Assembly: GCA_946477505.1 (NCBI GenBank)
Contig: CAMKYP010000002.1
Coordinates: 1-35,459 of the forward strand
DNA length: 35,459 bases
Direction: 5' to 3'
DNA from: an uncultured Dechloromonas sp.
GTDB lineage: Bacteria > Pseudomonadota > Gammaproteobacteria > Burkholderiales > Rhodocyclaceae
Below, piece after piece: positions 15,295-26,548 of this stretch (its first letter is position 1; each line of letters begins with the position of its first letter). A model generated the notes under the pieces. The model made no database searches. It saw only the letters and a program-made list of their open reading frames with translations, and was not told the DNA's origin. The position numbers and the translations under genes are program-made.

Positions 15295-15855
15295 ATGACC
15301 ACCACCGAACTTCTGAGCCGCCAGGCAGCCGCCGAATGGTTGGCGCAGCAGCTCCAGGACAAGAACGCCGAACAGTGGGCGCTCTTCCTCCGCAACAACG
15401 CGAACAATGCACGCCGCGCCATCTACCGCCTGCCGGTCGAGCAGATCGGGCGCAACTCCTTCTATCAGCCCGACGAGCTGGCGAAGTTCGTCCAGTTCGA
15501 GCAAGGCCGACAGCTCGGCCAGCTCAAACTTACCGGAAGAGCCGCCGAAGTCCTCCAGGCATTCGGAACCGGAACCAGAGGCGCAACCGCTAACGGGCGC
15601 AAATGGAAGGGCGGTAGCGCAAACATCGGCCTGACCAATAGCGGCGAACGCTTCGTTCAGACCATGATTAACGAGCCGCTTACCGTGTTCGCAATGACAC
15701 CCGCCCAGGCTGTCGAATTCGGCAAAGAGCTGATCGAAGCAGGCCAGGCCGCACAACGTCAGAACAGCCAGGCCAACACCGGCAACGGTGCCGACATGAC
15801 CGGCTACAAAACCGTCACCGACAATCAAGACATCCTGATTCAGCGAAAGGGCTAA
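15295..15855 (+). CDS. Unknown element protein, 186 residues
   Basis: Not recognised. It starts MTTTELLSRQAAAEWLAQQL, which could be a helix-turn-helix or winged-helix start like those of proteins reading a planting site (AAEWL), and has a QPDELAKFV segment of the same type. The later part is rich in glutamine, asparagine and glycine. It has no membrane segment or signal peptide. An AGGA site lies upstream. It is the first of four same-strand genes ending in the Rep-like gene and is 2 bases from the next one, so they form an operon. A regulatory or replication accessory role is likely from position only. Confidence 0.65.
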   Translation: MTTTELLSRQAAAEWLAQQLQDKNAEQWALFLRNNANNARRAIYRLPVEQIGRNSFYQPDELAKFVQFEQGRQLGQLKLTGRAAEVLQAFGTGTRGATANGRKWKGGSANIGLTNSGERFVQTMINEPLTVFAMTPAQAVEFGKELIEAGQAAQRQNSQANTGNGADMTGYKTVTDNQDILIQRKG

Positions 15856-15857
15856 TC

Positions 15858-16286
15858 ATGGCAAGCAAGACAGCAAAACCCGTCAAGACCGACACCGTTA
15901 GTCTTGCCGAAGCGGCATACATGCTGCAATCCGAACTCGGCAACTTTCGTCAGTGGGTAGCGTTCCTTAACGACACCAACAAGGGCGATCCGACCAGCGT
16001 TTGCGGTATCAGCCTTCATGCCTGCGCTCACATGCACGACGGCCACCAGTTCAGACCCCGTTACGCGCTTATCGACGTGCTGGAGTTCATTAGTCGAGTC
16101 CAGGCAATTGAACCGAACGCCAGGCCGGCGAAGATTCAGCCGATCCCGCTCATGATCCACAAGGGCCGCTATTGGAAGCTCAACAAGTTCGACAAGGAAG
16201 GCAACCCCGTAACCACAACCATGCGGCACCTTGCACCCTTGAACGGCGCAAAGAGCAGCACCGGCACAGCCGCAACGATGCACTGA
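15858..16286 (+). CDS. Unknown element protein, 142 residues, possibly DNA-binding
   Basis: Not recognised. VSLAEAAYMLQSELGNFRQWVAFLND at about 14-39 resembles the start of a MerR/excisionase-like winged helix, and RPRYALIDVLEFI at about 66-78 resembles the part of such proteins that reads the target name (R-Y-x-x-x-D-V). This would fit an excisionase or a regulator, a role otherwise empty in the element. It begins 2 bases after the stop of the preceding gene and precedes the 57-residue gene by 58 bases. Confidence 0.65.
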   Translation: MASKTAKPVKTDTVSLAEAAYMLQSELGNFRQWVAFLNDTNKGDPTSVCGISLHACAHMHDGHQFRPRYALIDVLEFISRVQAIEPNARPAKIQPIPLMIHKGRYWKLNKFDKEGNPVTTTMRHLAPLNGAKSSTGTAATMH

Positions 16287-16344
16287 ATACCCGACCAGGG
16301 GCGGCGGGATAACCGCCCCACCACTCAACCAAGGAGCAACAACA

Positions 16345-16518
16345 ATGCAAACCGTAACCTTTGACCAGGCCCACGAAATCATCGACCAAGCCAGCTACTT
16401 GCAACCGTCCATCGACGGCGGCGACAAGACAGTTCATTTTGGCATCGACGAGAAAGGCCGCGAGTTCGTTTTGATCGTGTCGGCGATGACCGGAAAGGGC
16501 AAGATCGGCATCCTGTAA
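16345..16518 (+). CDS. Small element protein, 57 residues
   Basis: A short gene with a perfect AAGGAG ribosome site 8 bases before ATG 16345 and a TAA at 16516. The product is soluble and mixed in charge (begins MQTVTFDQAHEIIDQ, ends GKGKIGIL), without membrane segment or cysteine. It lies just before a strong hairpin and the Rep-like gene, where filamentous phages and small plasmids often carry a single-strand binding or copy-control protein; that role is a guess. The good ribosome site and operon position are the reasons to believe it is expressed. Confidence 0.6.
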   Translation: MQTVTFDQAHEIIDQASYLQPSIDGGDKTVHFGIDEKGREFVLIVSAMTGKGKIGIL

Positions 16519-16526
16519 CCAGGGCA

Positions 16527-16631
16527 ACAGGGAAAGCGAAAGCCGTTTTCCCTGTCGTCTTGAGTCAGTCAGGAGTGACTGAGCGAGACACCAAAAAGAA
16601 AGCCGCCAGCAGGCACAAGACCAGCGGCGGC
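16527..16631 (+). repeat. Three consecutive inverted repeats before rep, possible origin or control region
   Basis: Within about 105 bases: ACAGGGAAA (16527-16535) with TTTCCCTGT (16547-16555); TCAGTCA (16565-16571) with TGACTGA (16576-16582) around GGAG; and GCCGCC (16602-16607) with GGCGGC (16626-16631), the last ending two bases before the rep ATG. The first could end the upstream transcript, the third could hide the rep start, and the middle one has the look of a nick-site hairpin. Confidence 0.6.
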
Positions 16632-16633
16632 AA

Positions 16634-17872
16634 ATGTTCATACGCAAAATGGATTATACCAATTCCCTTCACTGTCGGGCCGTAGTTGATTGGATCGAAG
16701 TAGAGATTCAGACGATCAATGCGACCAACTTTCAGACCGTTCAACGGGCGTTTGGTAAGGTGCTTAACTTGCCCGAAAGCATCAATATTTGGGTAAAAGC
16801 ACATGATGCAAATGAAGGTGGCGGAACATGCCGTTTTTCGGTTCGCATTCAGGACGTTACGCGCTATTACGACCTTGAGAAATGGTTAATAAATGTTAGC
16901 GCAATGTTACCCCTTTCCGAGAGTTGGCTTATCTCGAAAATGGAGCTTGCGTTAGACGTATATTGCGACGATCAAGAAGCAATGACGGCACGCCTTTACA
17001 AGTTCATGGCAAACCCTGTCAGCGATAACCGGCGCATGTATCACGAGGGGCGCGGCACACCTAAAGCCGTTCCTCGACACTTCGATTCAATCGAGCGCCA
17101 TCTGTCCGAAGGCTGGCAAATCGCCATCGGCAACAAGACCGACAACGAGTATCAACACCTCTACGTTAAGGACACCGACACACAGGACGGACAGCGGCAC
17201 AAGGTAGAGAAACGAGCCAGGCTCGAAATCAGATTGTCGGGTGCAGCATTGCCTTACCAGACCCCGGAAGAGTGGCAGCAATGCAAGTTCGAGAGGATGG
17301 CCGCTTACTTCAAGCAGCGTCAGCTTAAAGACAATCTCGACCCGCTCATTCAAACGCTGGCAGAGGCAACCGACCAGATCGGCGAACGCAAGACCAGGAA
17401 CAGGCGGGAAGGTGGCACACGGCAATACAGCAAGGCGACCAAGGCCGACCCCATTAACGGGGCGATCCGTCAGGCACTACGCGACCTGTCGAAGCGATGG
17501 GCAAGCACTGGCAAGCGGGGACGGGTTGCAAAGTCGGCTTGCGGAAATTCGGGGCGAATTAACGAGCAGAACCCGCATGAACAAAGGAAACAGGTAGCTG
17601 ACTCTAATAACTACATATACGAACAAGAAGAACAACAAGGCAAAGACAACCAGGAACAACACATTCAGGGCAACAACGGGCGCAACCGTGAGCAGTCGGC
17701 AGAATCGGCCAAGCCGATTCAGACCGACCCAACACGCAGCGCACTGGATGACCTGATCCAGAGTTACGAAGCAACGCCGGAAGCGAAGAACGAACACAAC
17801 CGGATTGATGAACTCATGGGGGCGGTTGTCGGCGCTGCCGACTCCCCGCCCCATCAAACATCGAAGTCCTAG
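16634..17872 (+). CDS. Putative phage/plasmid replication initiation protein
   Basis: A 412-residue protein. Residues about 163-205 (IAIGNKTDNEYQHLYVKD, then ARLEIRLSG) match the pattern of the Rep_trans/RstA-type initiators of filamentous phages and rolling-circle plasmids, in which a G-x-R/K-x-S-like turn is followed by a tyrosine-lysine strand and an R-x-E-x-R-L strand. The first 150 residues have the alternating strands expected of such a fold. After about residue 290 it is glutamine-, asparagine- and lysine-rich and probably disordered. The start is ATG 16634 with only a weak ribosome site inside a hairpin; ATG 16649 is an alternative. It is the last and largest gene of the operon. Without a search the family is not certain. 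Confidence 0.55.
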   Translation: MFIRKMDYTNSLHCRAVVDWIEVEIQTINATNFQTVQRAFGKVLNLPESINIWVKAHDANEGGGTCRFSVRIQDVTRYYDLEKWLINVSAMLPLSESWLISKMELALDVYCDDQEAMTARLYKFMANPVSDNRRMYHEGRGTPKAVPRHFDSIERHLSEGWQIAIGNKTDNEYQHLYVKDTDTQDGQRHKVEKRARLEIRLSGAALPYQTPEEWQQCKFERMAAYFKQRQLKDNLDPLIQTLAEATDQIGERKTRNRREGGTRQYSKATKADPINGAIRQALRDLSKRWASTGKRGRVAKSACGNSGRINEQNPHEQRKQVADSNNYIYEQEEQQGKDNQEQHIQGNNGRNREQSAESAKPIQTDPTRSALDDLIQSYEATPEAKNEHNRIDELMGAVVGAADSPPHQTSKS

Positions 17873-17924
17873 AAAAATCGACGACCCTCGAAGGCAGTCC
17901 ATTCATCAACGAGGACGATTTTTC
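17872..17924 (+). repeat. Extended imperfect hairpin after rep
   Basis: GAAAAATCG (17872-17880) with CGATTTTTC (17916-17924), and inside it CCTCG (17886-17890) with CGAGG (17910-17914), around a 19-base loop. It starts at the rep stop codon. The right arm ends in T5C, so it may be a terminator, or a single-strand origin of a rolling-circle replicon. Confidence 0.55.
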
Positions 17925-17939
17925 GTGAAATCTTATACA

Positions 17940-17970
17940 TTGGCACCGCTCGGCCAGGCCGCGATATACT
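17940..17970 (+). promoter_or_regulatory. Possible outward promoter near the right end
   Basis: TTGGCA (17940-17945) and TATACT (17965-17970) are 19 bases apart, a little long. Transcription would start about 12 bases before the dyad at 17982 and run out of the element toward pepD, or toward the integrase in the circular form. Confidence 0.35.
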
Positions 17971-17981
17971 TGCCCCAAGCA

Positions 17982-18001
17982 GGTGTCCCAACCGGGACAC
18001 C
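17982..18001. repeat. 20-bp dyad with the GTGTCCC motif near the right end
   Basis: GGTGTCCC (17982-17989) and GGGACACC (17994-18001) are exact reverse complements around AACC. The left half contains the GTGTCCCAA motif repeated before the integrase. A further dyad, GGTGACAC (18062-18069) with GTGTCACC (18081-18088), reaches into the attachment core. These may be integrase or excisionase sites or an operator. Confidence 0.55.
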
Positions 18002-18075
18002 GTGCGACGATCAAGATTTGTTTGGGGTGCCGAAGAATCAAGCGGTTGGCGCCGGTAGGATGGTGACACGGTGAG

Positions 18076-18113
18076 TCCAGGTGTCACCGGTTCGATCCCG
18101 GTATGTCGCCCCA
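18076..18113 (+). repeat. Right attachment repeat (attR core, 38 bp)
   Basis: Exact copy of 11991-12028, the 3' half of tRNA-His including the T arm and CCA. The 5' half of a tRNA is absent, so this is an attachment site and not a second tRNA gene. Confidence 0.9.
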
Positions 18114-18121
18114 GATTTAAA

Positions 18122-18153
18122 CCCCCGAAAGTCGAAAGACTCTCGGGGGTTTT
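18122..18153 (+). terminator. Original host terminator of tRNA-His, displaced by the element
   Basis: CCCCCGA (18122-18128) pairs with TCGGGGG (18143-18149), with an inner AGTC/GACT stem around GAAA, and TTTT follows. It stands 9 bases after the right repeat, where the tRNA-His terminator would lie if the element were removed. Confidence 0.8.
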
Positions 18154-18170
18154 CTCTTTGGAGTTTTGCG

Positions 18171-19640
18171 ATGCCTTCGTCCCTTGCCACACCTGCTGTG
18201 TTTTCCGGTCTTCAACCTGCAGTCGTATGGGCGCATTTTGCCACGCTGTGCCGTATTCCCCGTGCCTCCAAGCATGAAGCCTTACTCCGCGACGAATTGC
18301 TCGCCTGGGCGCTTGGAAAGGGATTGCATGGCGAGGTCGACGGTGTGGGGAATCTGCTTATCCGCAAGCCGGCAACGGCAGGTCGCGAGCATTCGCCTGG
18401 GGTGATTCTCCAGGCACACCTCGACATGGTGTGCCAGAAGAACGGCGACAGCGCGCACGATTTTCTGCGTGATCCGATTGTTCCTGTGCTTGACGACGGC
18501 TGGCTGGTTGCTGACAAAACTACCCTCGGGGCGGACAACGGGGTAGGCGTGGCGCTGATCCTGGCCGTTCTCGACAGCGAGGACATTGCGCACGGTCCGA
18601 TTGAAGCTCTGCTGACGATCGATGAGGAGGCCGGCATGGGTGGTGCGCGCGGTCTGGCGTCGGGTGCGCTGCAGGGGCGTCTGATGCTGAATCTGGATAC
18701 CGAGGAGTGGGGCGAGTTTTATCTCGGTTGCGCAGGTGGGCTGGATGTCAACGTCGAGCGCCCCGGCCGGTCGGTTTCCGTAGCCGAAGGCCATCAAGGC
18801 TGGGAGATCACGCTTCATGGCTTGCGCGGTGGGCATTCGGGAGTTGATATCCACGAAGAACGCGGCAATGCAATCAAATTGCTGGTACGCGTGCTGCGCC
18901 ACCTGGAACAGGATTTCCCGTTGCGCTTGGCGGCATTGAGGGGCGGTACGGCACGCAATGCCCTGCCGCGGGAGGCTAGCGCGTCGTTTACGCTGCGTGC
19001 GGGGATGGGGAATGCCCTGGTGGCTCGCGTGGCGGAACTCCAATTGTTGCTGCGTAGCGAATTGCTGGGCGTGGATGACGCGCTGGTGCTGGACGTCTCG
19101 CCTTGTGCTGTGAGTACCGTTTTGACGGCGGAGGAGCAGGCGGTCTGGCTGTCTACCCTGCATGCGGCGCCGCACGGTGTCCGACGCATGAGCCGGCAGG
19201 TTCCGGGCGTGGTCGAGACGTCCAATAATCTTGGCATGGTTGACCTGCACCCGAATGGTGGCTCGTGTAACTTCATGGTGCGTTCGCTGCTCGACAGCGG
19301 AAGTGCAGCATTGGCTGACGAGATTGTCAGTTTGTGGGGACTCAGTGGCACGGTGGCGAGTAGGGATGGCTACTACCCCGGATGGACGCCGAATCCGTCG
19401 TCAGCCCTGCTGAAAACCTGCCAAGCGGTCTATAAGCGGAATTTCGGTGCAGATTCGAGCGTGCAGGTAATTCATGCCGGACTGGAGTGCGGCATCATTG
19501 GCGCCAAGTATCCTGGGCTGGATATCGTTTCCTTCGGTCCGACCATACGCGGTGCCCACGCGCCGGGGGAACGGGTCGAGGTCGCATCGGTAGCACGCTG
19601 CTGGCGACTGCTGACGGCTATCCTGGCTGAATTGCGGTGA
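18171..19640 (+). CDS. pepD: Aminoacyl-histidine dipeptidase (peptidase D)
   Basis: A 489-residue M20/M28-type zinc peptidase close to E. coli PepD (485). The metal ligands are visible: histidine 83 and aspartate 85 (QAHLDMVCQK), aspartate 122 (TLGADNGVG), the glutamate pair 152-153 (DEEAGMGGA) and a late RGAHAPGE histidine. It cleaves X-His and other dipeptides in the cytoplasm. The start is ATG 18171 with GGAG 11 bases upstream; a frame open back to 18081 would translate the attachment site and terminator and is rejected. Only 17 bases lie between the terminator and the ATG, so there is no room for its own promoter there. A small lipoprotein gene follows. Confidence 0.93.
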   Translation: MPSSLATPAVFSGLQPAVVWAHFATLCRIPRASKHEALLRDELLAWALGKGLHGEVDGVGNLLIRKPATAGREHSPGVILQAHLDMVCQKNGDSAHDFLRDPIVPVLDDGWLVADKTTLGADNGVGVALILAVLDSEDIAHGPIEALLTIDEEAGMGGARGLASGALQGRLMLNLDTEEWGEFYLGCAGGLDVNVERPGRSVSVAEGHQGWEITLHGLRGGHSGVDIHEERGNAIKLLVRVLRHLEQDFPLRLAALRGGTARNALPREASASFTLRAGMGNALVARVAELQLLLRSELLGVDDALVLDVSPCAVSTVLTAEEQAVWLSTLHAAPHGVRRMSRQVPGVVETSNNLGMVDLHPNGGSCNFMVRSLLDSGSAALADEIVSLWGLSGTVASRDGYYPGWTPNPSSALLKTCQAVYKRNFGADSSVQVIHAGLECGIIGAKYPGLDIVSFGPTIRGAHAPGERVEVASVARCWRLLTAILAELR

Positions 19641-19651
19641 TGGGAGTGATC

Positions 19652-19855
19652 ATGAAACGATTACCGATGGTATTGATGTTCGGCATTCTTTCCGCCTGTG
19701 GTGTGGAGACGGCAAGTACGGCCACGACTTCGGCTGCCCTGAAGAAGCAGGAACTGGAACAGGGGCTTGCCACTCTGGACAAGGTTCAGCGCGATCTGGG
19801 CGAGGTGGTCAAGCAATCTGAGCAACGCGCTGCGCAGACTGACGAGGCCAAATAG
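19652..19855 (+). CDS. Small lipoprotein, 67 residues
   Basis: It begins MKRLPMVLMFGILSACG, a lipoprotein signal peptide with lipobox LSAC, so the mature protein starts at the cysteine at about residue 16 and is anchored to a membrane. The rest is a short charged helix (KKQELEQGLATLDKVQRDL). ATG 19652 has GGGAG upstream; an earlier ATG at 19637 overlaps the pepD stop and is less likely. It is 11 bases after pepD and ends 4 bases from the convergent spermidine-synthase-like gene. Function unknown. Confidence 0.75.
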   Translation: MKRLPMVLMFGILSACGVETASTATTSAALKKQELEQGLATLDKVQRDLGEVVKQSEQRAAQTDEAK

Positions 19856-19859
19856 GCGC

Positions 19860-20729
19860 TTAGCGCCGGCGGATGGCTTCGCGGCGGGCGAGGCCGAGTT
19901 TGCTGGAGCGTTCCATCTTTTGCACGAAGGCCGGGAAGTCGAGGCCGAATTTGGCGCGCAGTTCCTTGGCGTAGTTGTGCAGCCAGCGCCAGCGCGGCTC
20001 GAAGTAGGTTTCCTTGAAGGCGTAAAGCACGTGGTTGCCGTCGTCTGGCACCGAAATGACGATGACCTGATCGTCGAATACGTGCATCGCTTCGCCGATC
20101 AGTCCGGCATAGCTTTCCTTTTCGCCGGCCAGGTTGATGACCAGCACCCCGTTACCGGCCAGCTTGGCGTAAGCGTTCTCGAAGAATTCGCGGTTGGCCA
20201 GGCTGGGCGCGAAACCGGTTTTGTCGAAGGCATCGACGAGCAGGACGTCGAGGCCCTTGTCGGTGGTTTCGAGAAACGCCGCACCATCCCCGTTGATGAT
20301 ACGCAGGCGCTCGTTGTCCGGCGGTACCAGGAAGGTATCGCGAAAGGCGATCACCTCGGGGTTGAGTTCAACGGCCGTCATGTGCGTGCCGGGCATCCGG
20401 TGGTAGCAGAACTTGACCAGCGAGCCGCCGCCCAGGCCGATCAGCGCAATGCGCTTCGGCCGGGGCTGGAAGAGCAGGAAGGCCATCATTTTCTGCGTGT
20501 AGCGGATGGCCAGGTCGTTCGGCGCCTTGAGCGACATTTCGCTCTGCATCAGACGGACGTTGAAATACAGGAAGCGCGATTTTCCGTCGTCGATGACAAA
20601 AGGCTTGGGATAGCTTTCGTCGAGCAGTTGGGCGCGTAACTCGCCGGCCCGCGCCCAGGAGGGTTCGTGCAGCAGTACCGTGCCCGTTTCAACTTCGAAC
20701 GGGCTGGGCAGTTCGTACAGCTTGCTCAA
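19860..20729 (-). CDS. Spermidine-synthase-like methyltransferase-fold protein
   Basis: A 289-residue protein with the Rossmann methyltransferase fold of spermidine synthases: GLGGGSLVKF at about 98-107, an acidic AVELNP strand end, INGDGAAFL, and VDAFDKTGFAP where polyamine synthases have their acidic catalytic residue. Whether it makes a polyamine or is one of the many SpeE-like proteins of other function cannot be decided. The start is TTG at 20729 with a weak ribosome site; no ATG lies nearby. It is 9 bases after prmB, at the end of the dap run. Confidence 0.8.
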   Translation of the reverse strand: MSKLYELPSPFEVETGTVLLHEPSWARAGELRAQLLDESYPKPFVIDDGKSRFLYFNVRLMQSEMSLKAPNDLAIRYTQKMMAFLLFQPRPKRIALIGLGGGSLVKFCYHRMPGTHMTAVELNPEVIAFRDTFLVPPDNERLRIINGDGAAFLETTDKGLDVLLVDAFDKTGFAPSLANREFFENAYAKLAGNGVLVINLAGEKESYAGLIGEAMHVFDDQVIVISVPDDGNHVLYAFKETYFEPRWRWLHNYAKELRAKFGLDFPAFVQKMERSSKLGLARREAIRRR

Positions 20730-20738
20730 GCGGCGAAC

Positions 20739-23952
<3,214 letters not shown>

Positions 23953-23979
23953 GACAAGACCTTCGTGGATTGACGGAAC

Positions 23980-24795
<816 letters not shown>

Positions 24796-24812
24796 GTGAA
24801 GTTCTCTCTTGG

Positions 24813-26012
24813 TTACAGTTGTTGTGCGAATTGGCGGATGCGCTGGGTTGCGTCGAGACACTCGGCCAGCGAGGCAACCAGCGCTATACGGATGAAATTG
24901 GTGCCCGGATTGATACCCTGTGACTCGCGGGCGAGAAAGCTGCCGGGTAGAACCACGACATTATAGTGTTCGAGCAAGCCACGGGCGAACTCGGTGTCGG
25001 CGATCGGGGTCCTGGCCCACAGGTAGAAGCTGGCGTCCGGCATGCCGGTCCCGAGTACCTCGGAAACCAACGGCGTGCAGGCCGCGAATTTCTCGCGGTA
25101 CTGGTTGCGGTTGTCGAGCACATGCGCCTCGTCGTTCCAGGCGGCAATCGATGCGGTCTGCACCGGCGGCGACATGGCGCAGCCCTGGTAGGTGCGGAAC
25201 AGCAGGTATTTCTTGAGAATTGCCGCATCGCCAGCGACGAAGCCGGAGCGCATGCCCGGCACATTCGAGCGCTTGGACAGGCTGGAGAACATGACCAGGC
25301 GTTCGTTGCCGCGGCCAAGCAGCTTCGCGGCCTGCAGACCGCCGATCGGCGGGTTGGCTTCGTCGAAGTAAATTTCCGAATAGCACTCGTCGGAGGCTAT
25401 CACGAAGCCATATTTGTCAGACAGGGCAAACAGTTGTTTCCAGTCGTCCAGCGACAGTACCTTGCCGGTCGGATTGCCCGGCGAGCAGACGTAGAACAAC
25501 TGGACGCGCGCCCATTCGGCATCGGTAAGCTGGCTGTAGTCGAAGGCGAAGCCGTTTTCCGGCAGGTTGTTCAGGAAACGCGGTTCGGCGCCGGACAGGT
25601 AGGCTGCCCCCTCGTAGATCTGGTAGAACGGATTGGGGCTGACGATGAGTGGAACGTGCCCGCGACTGGGGTCGATCACCGTTTGCGCGAATGAGAAGAG
25701 GGCTTCACGGGAGCCGTTGACTGGCAGGATTTCCGTTTCCGGATTCAGCTCGAGGCCGTATCGGCGCTGGCACCAACCGGCGATGGCCTGGCGCAATGCC
25801 GGCAAGCCTTGGGTAGTCGGATAGTTGGCCAGGCCTTTGAGGCCGCCAGCCAAGGCTTCCATGATGAAAGCCGGTGTGGCGTGCTGGGGCTCGCCGATGG
25901 ATAGCTTGATTTCCTTGTACTGCGGGTTCGGTGTGAGGCCGGCAAATAAGGCGCGCAGCTTTTCGAAGGGATAGGGCTGAAGTTGGGCGAGATGCGGATT
26001 CACGTCGGACAT
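24813..26012 (-). CDS. dapC: Succinyldiaminopimelate aminotransferase
   Basis: A 399-residue class I/II PLP aminotransferase. The PLP lysine lies in [17 protein letters not shown], with [13 protein letters not shown] and [10 protein letters not shown] before it. The N-terminus ([19 protein letters not shown]) is typical of DapC, which gives N-succinyl-LL-diaminopimelate. It heads the minus-strand run dapC-dapD-pilU-dapE-prmB. Only 49 bases separate it from the divergent lipoprotein gene, so the promoters overlap or are very close. Confidence 0.92.
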   Translation of the reverse strand: MSDVNPHLAQLQPYPFEKLRALFAGLTPNPQYKEIKLSIGEPQHATPAFIMEALAGGLKGLANYPTTQGLPALRQAIAGWCQRRYGLELNPETEILPVNGSREALFSFAQTVIDPSRGHVPLIVSPNPFYQIYEGAAYLSGAEPRFLNNLPENGFAFDYSQLTDAEWARVQLFYVCSPGNPTGKVLSLDDWKQLFALSDKYGFVIASDECYSEIYFDEANPPIGGLQAAKLLGRGNERLVMFSSLSKRSNVPGMRSGFVAGDAAILKKYLLFRTYQGCAMSPPVQTASIAAWNDEAHVLDNRNQYREKFAACTPLVSEVLGTGMPDASFYLWARTPIADTEFARGLLEHYNVVVLPGSFLARESQGINPGTNFIRIALVASLAECLDATQRIRQFAQQL

Positions 26013-26061
26013 CGAATGGGTGTAAAAAGCTGATTATCGCCGAAAACGACTTGCCTGCCTC

Positions 26062-26442
26062 ATGAACCGACGCGTTATGCTTTGCATTGTCCTGCCGCTG
26101 CTTTTGGCGGCCTGTGCCTTCGGTTATCACGCCCACGGCACGTTCAGCGGCATTTCCGGCGAGCTGCGGGGCAAGGCGTTTCCGAGCAATACGCAGGGCG
26201 GCGGGCGCTTTTTGCTGGCCGATCAGGAAGGGCGGCTTCGCTGCGAGGGCGAGATGGCGCCGCCTCAATCCGCAACGCCTTCGGGGAGTTGCGAGGATGA
26301 GATGGGGGTCGGGATAGTCCGCTGTAGCGACGGGCGCGTGATGGCGGCACGTTGGACAGCCATCTCGTGTCGGGCGTTTCGGGGATACGCCGAGGATGAA
26401 AGGGGCAATCGCCTTGATTTTCGCGTTGAACGTCGGCGCTGA
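26062..26442 (+). CDS. Small lipoprotein, 126 residues
   Basis: The N-terminus is a lipoprotein signal (MNRRVMLCIVLPLLLAAC) with lipobox LAAC and lipidated cysteine 18. The mature part has alternating strands and paired cysteines (RLRCEGE, SGSCEDE, IVRCSDG, AISCRAF) with glycine turns, as in small beta-sandwich outer-membrane lipoproteins. I do not recognise a family. It is divergent from dapC. Confidence 0.78.
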   Translation: MNRRVMLCIVLPLLLAACAFGYHAHGTFSGISGELRGKAFPSNTQGGGRFLLADQEGRLRCEGEMAPPQSATPSGSCEDEMGVGIVRCSDGRVMAARWTAISCRAFRGYAEDERGNRLDFRVERRR

Positions 26443-26548
26443 GTCTATCCTCAACGATATATTGTTAAAATTGTAATATTCGTCTAGATTTGACAGGTAT
26501 CTGGCCGTGCGGGCAGGCGGTGTGCAGGATTGCTGGTTGGGGAGGAGT

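Larger units (their letters stand above)
11991..18113 (+). mobile_element. Integrated element in tRNA-His (6,085 bp as a circle)
   Basis: Bounded by two copies of a 38-bp direct repeat of the tRNA-His 3' end, with a tyrosine integrase gene next to the tRNA, as in classical tRNA-integrating islands. Contents in order: integrase, a secreted protein, an H-NS-like small protein, a serine recombinase on the opposite strand, three small unknown genes and a Rep-like gene. The DNA is less GC-rich than the flanking core genes. I see no capsid, coat, assembly ATPase, relaxase or toxin-antitoxin gene, which suggests an integrative plasmid or a phage satellite. Confidence 0.88.

Noticed and set aside
12148-17872. 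A defence or toxin-antitoxin system in the tRNA-His element
   Set aside because: None of the products shows nuclease, methylase, toxin or sensor motifs that I can recognise; the secreted protein remains unknown.
15224-17938. Repeated ATCTTATAC at 15224-15232 and 17930-17938
   Set aside because: A nine-base AT-rich match resembling a -10 box; chance is a good explanation.
18061-18113. A second tRNA gene at the right end of the element
   Set aside because: Only the 3' half (T arm and CCA) is present; there is no D arm or full anticodon arm, so it is an attachment repeat.
18081-18170. Longer pepD starting inside the attachment site
   Set aside because: It would translate the att core and the terminator. 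ATG 18171 has a ribosome site and gives the usual PepD length.
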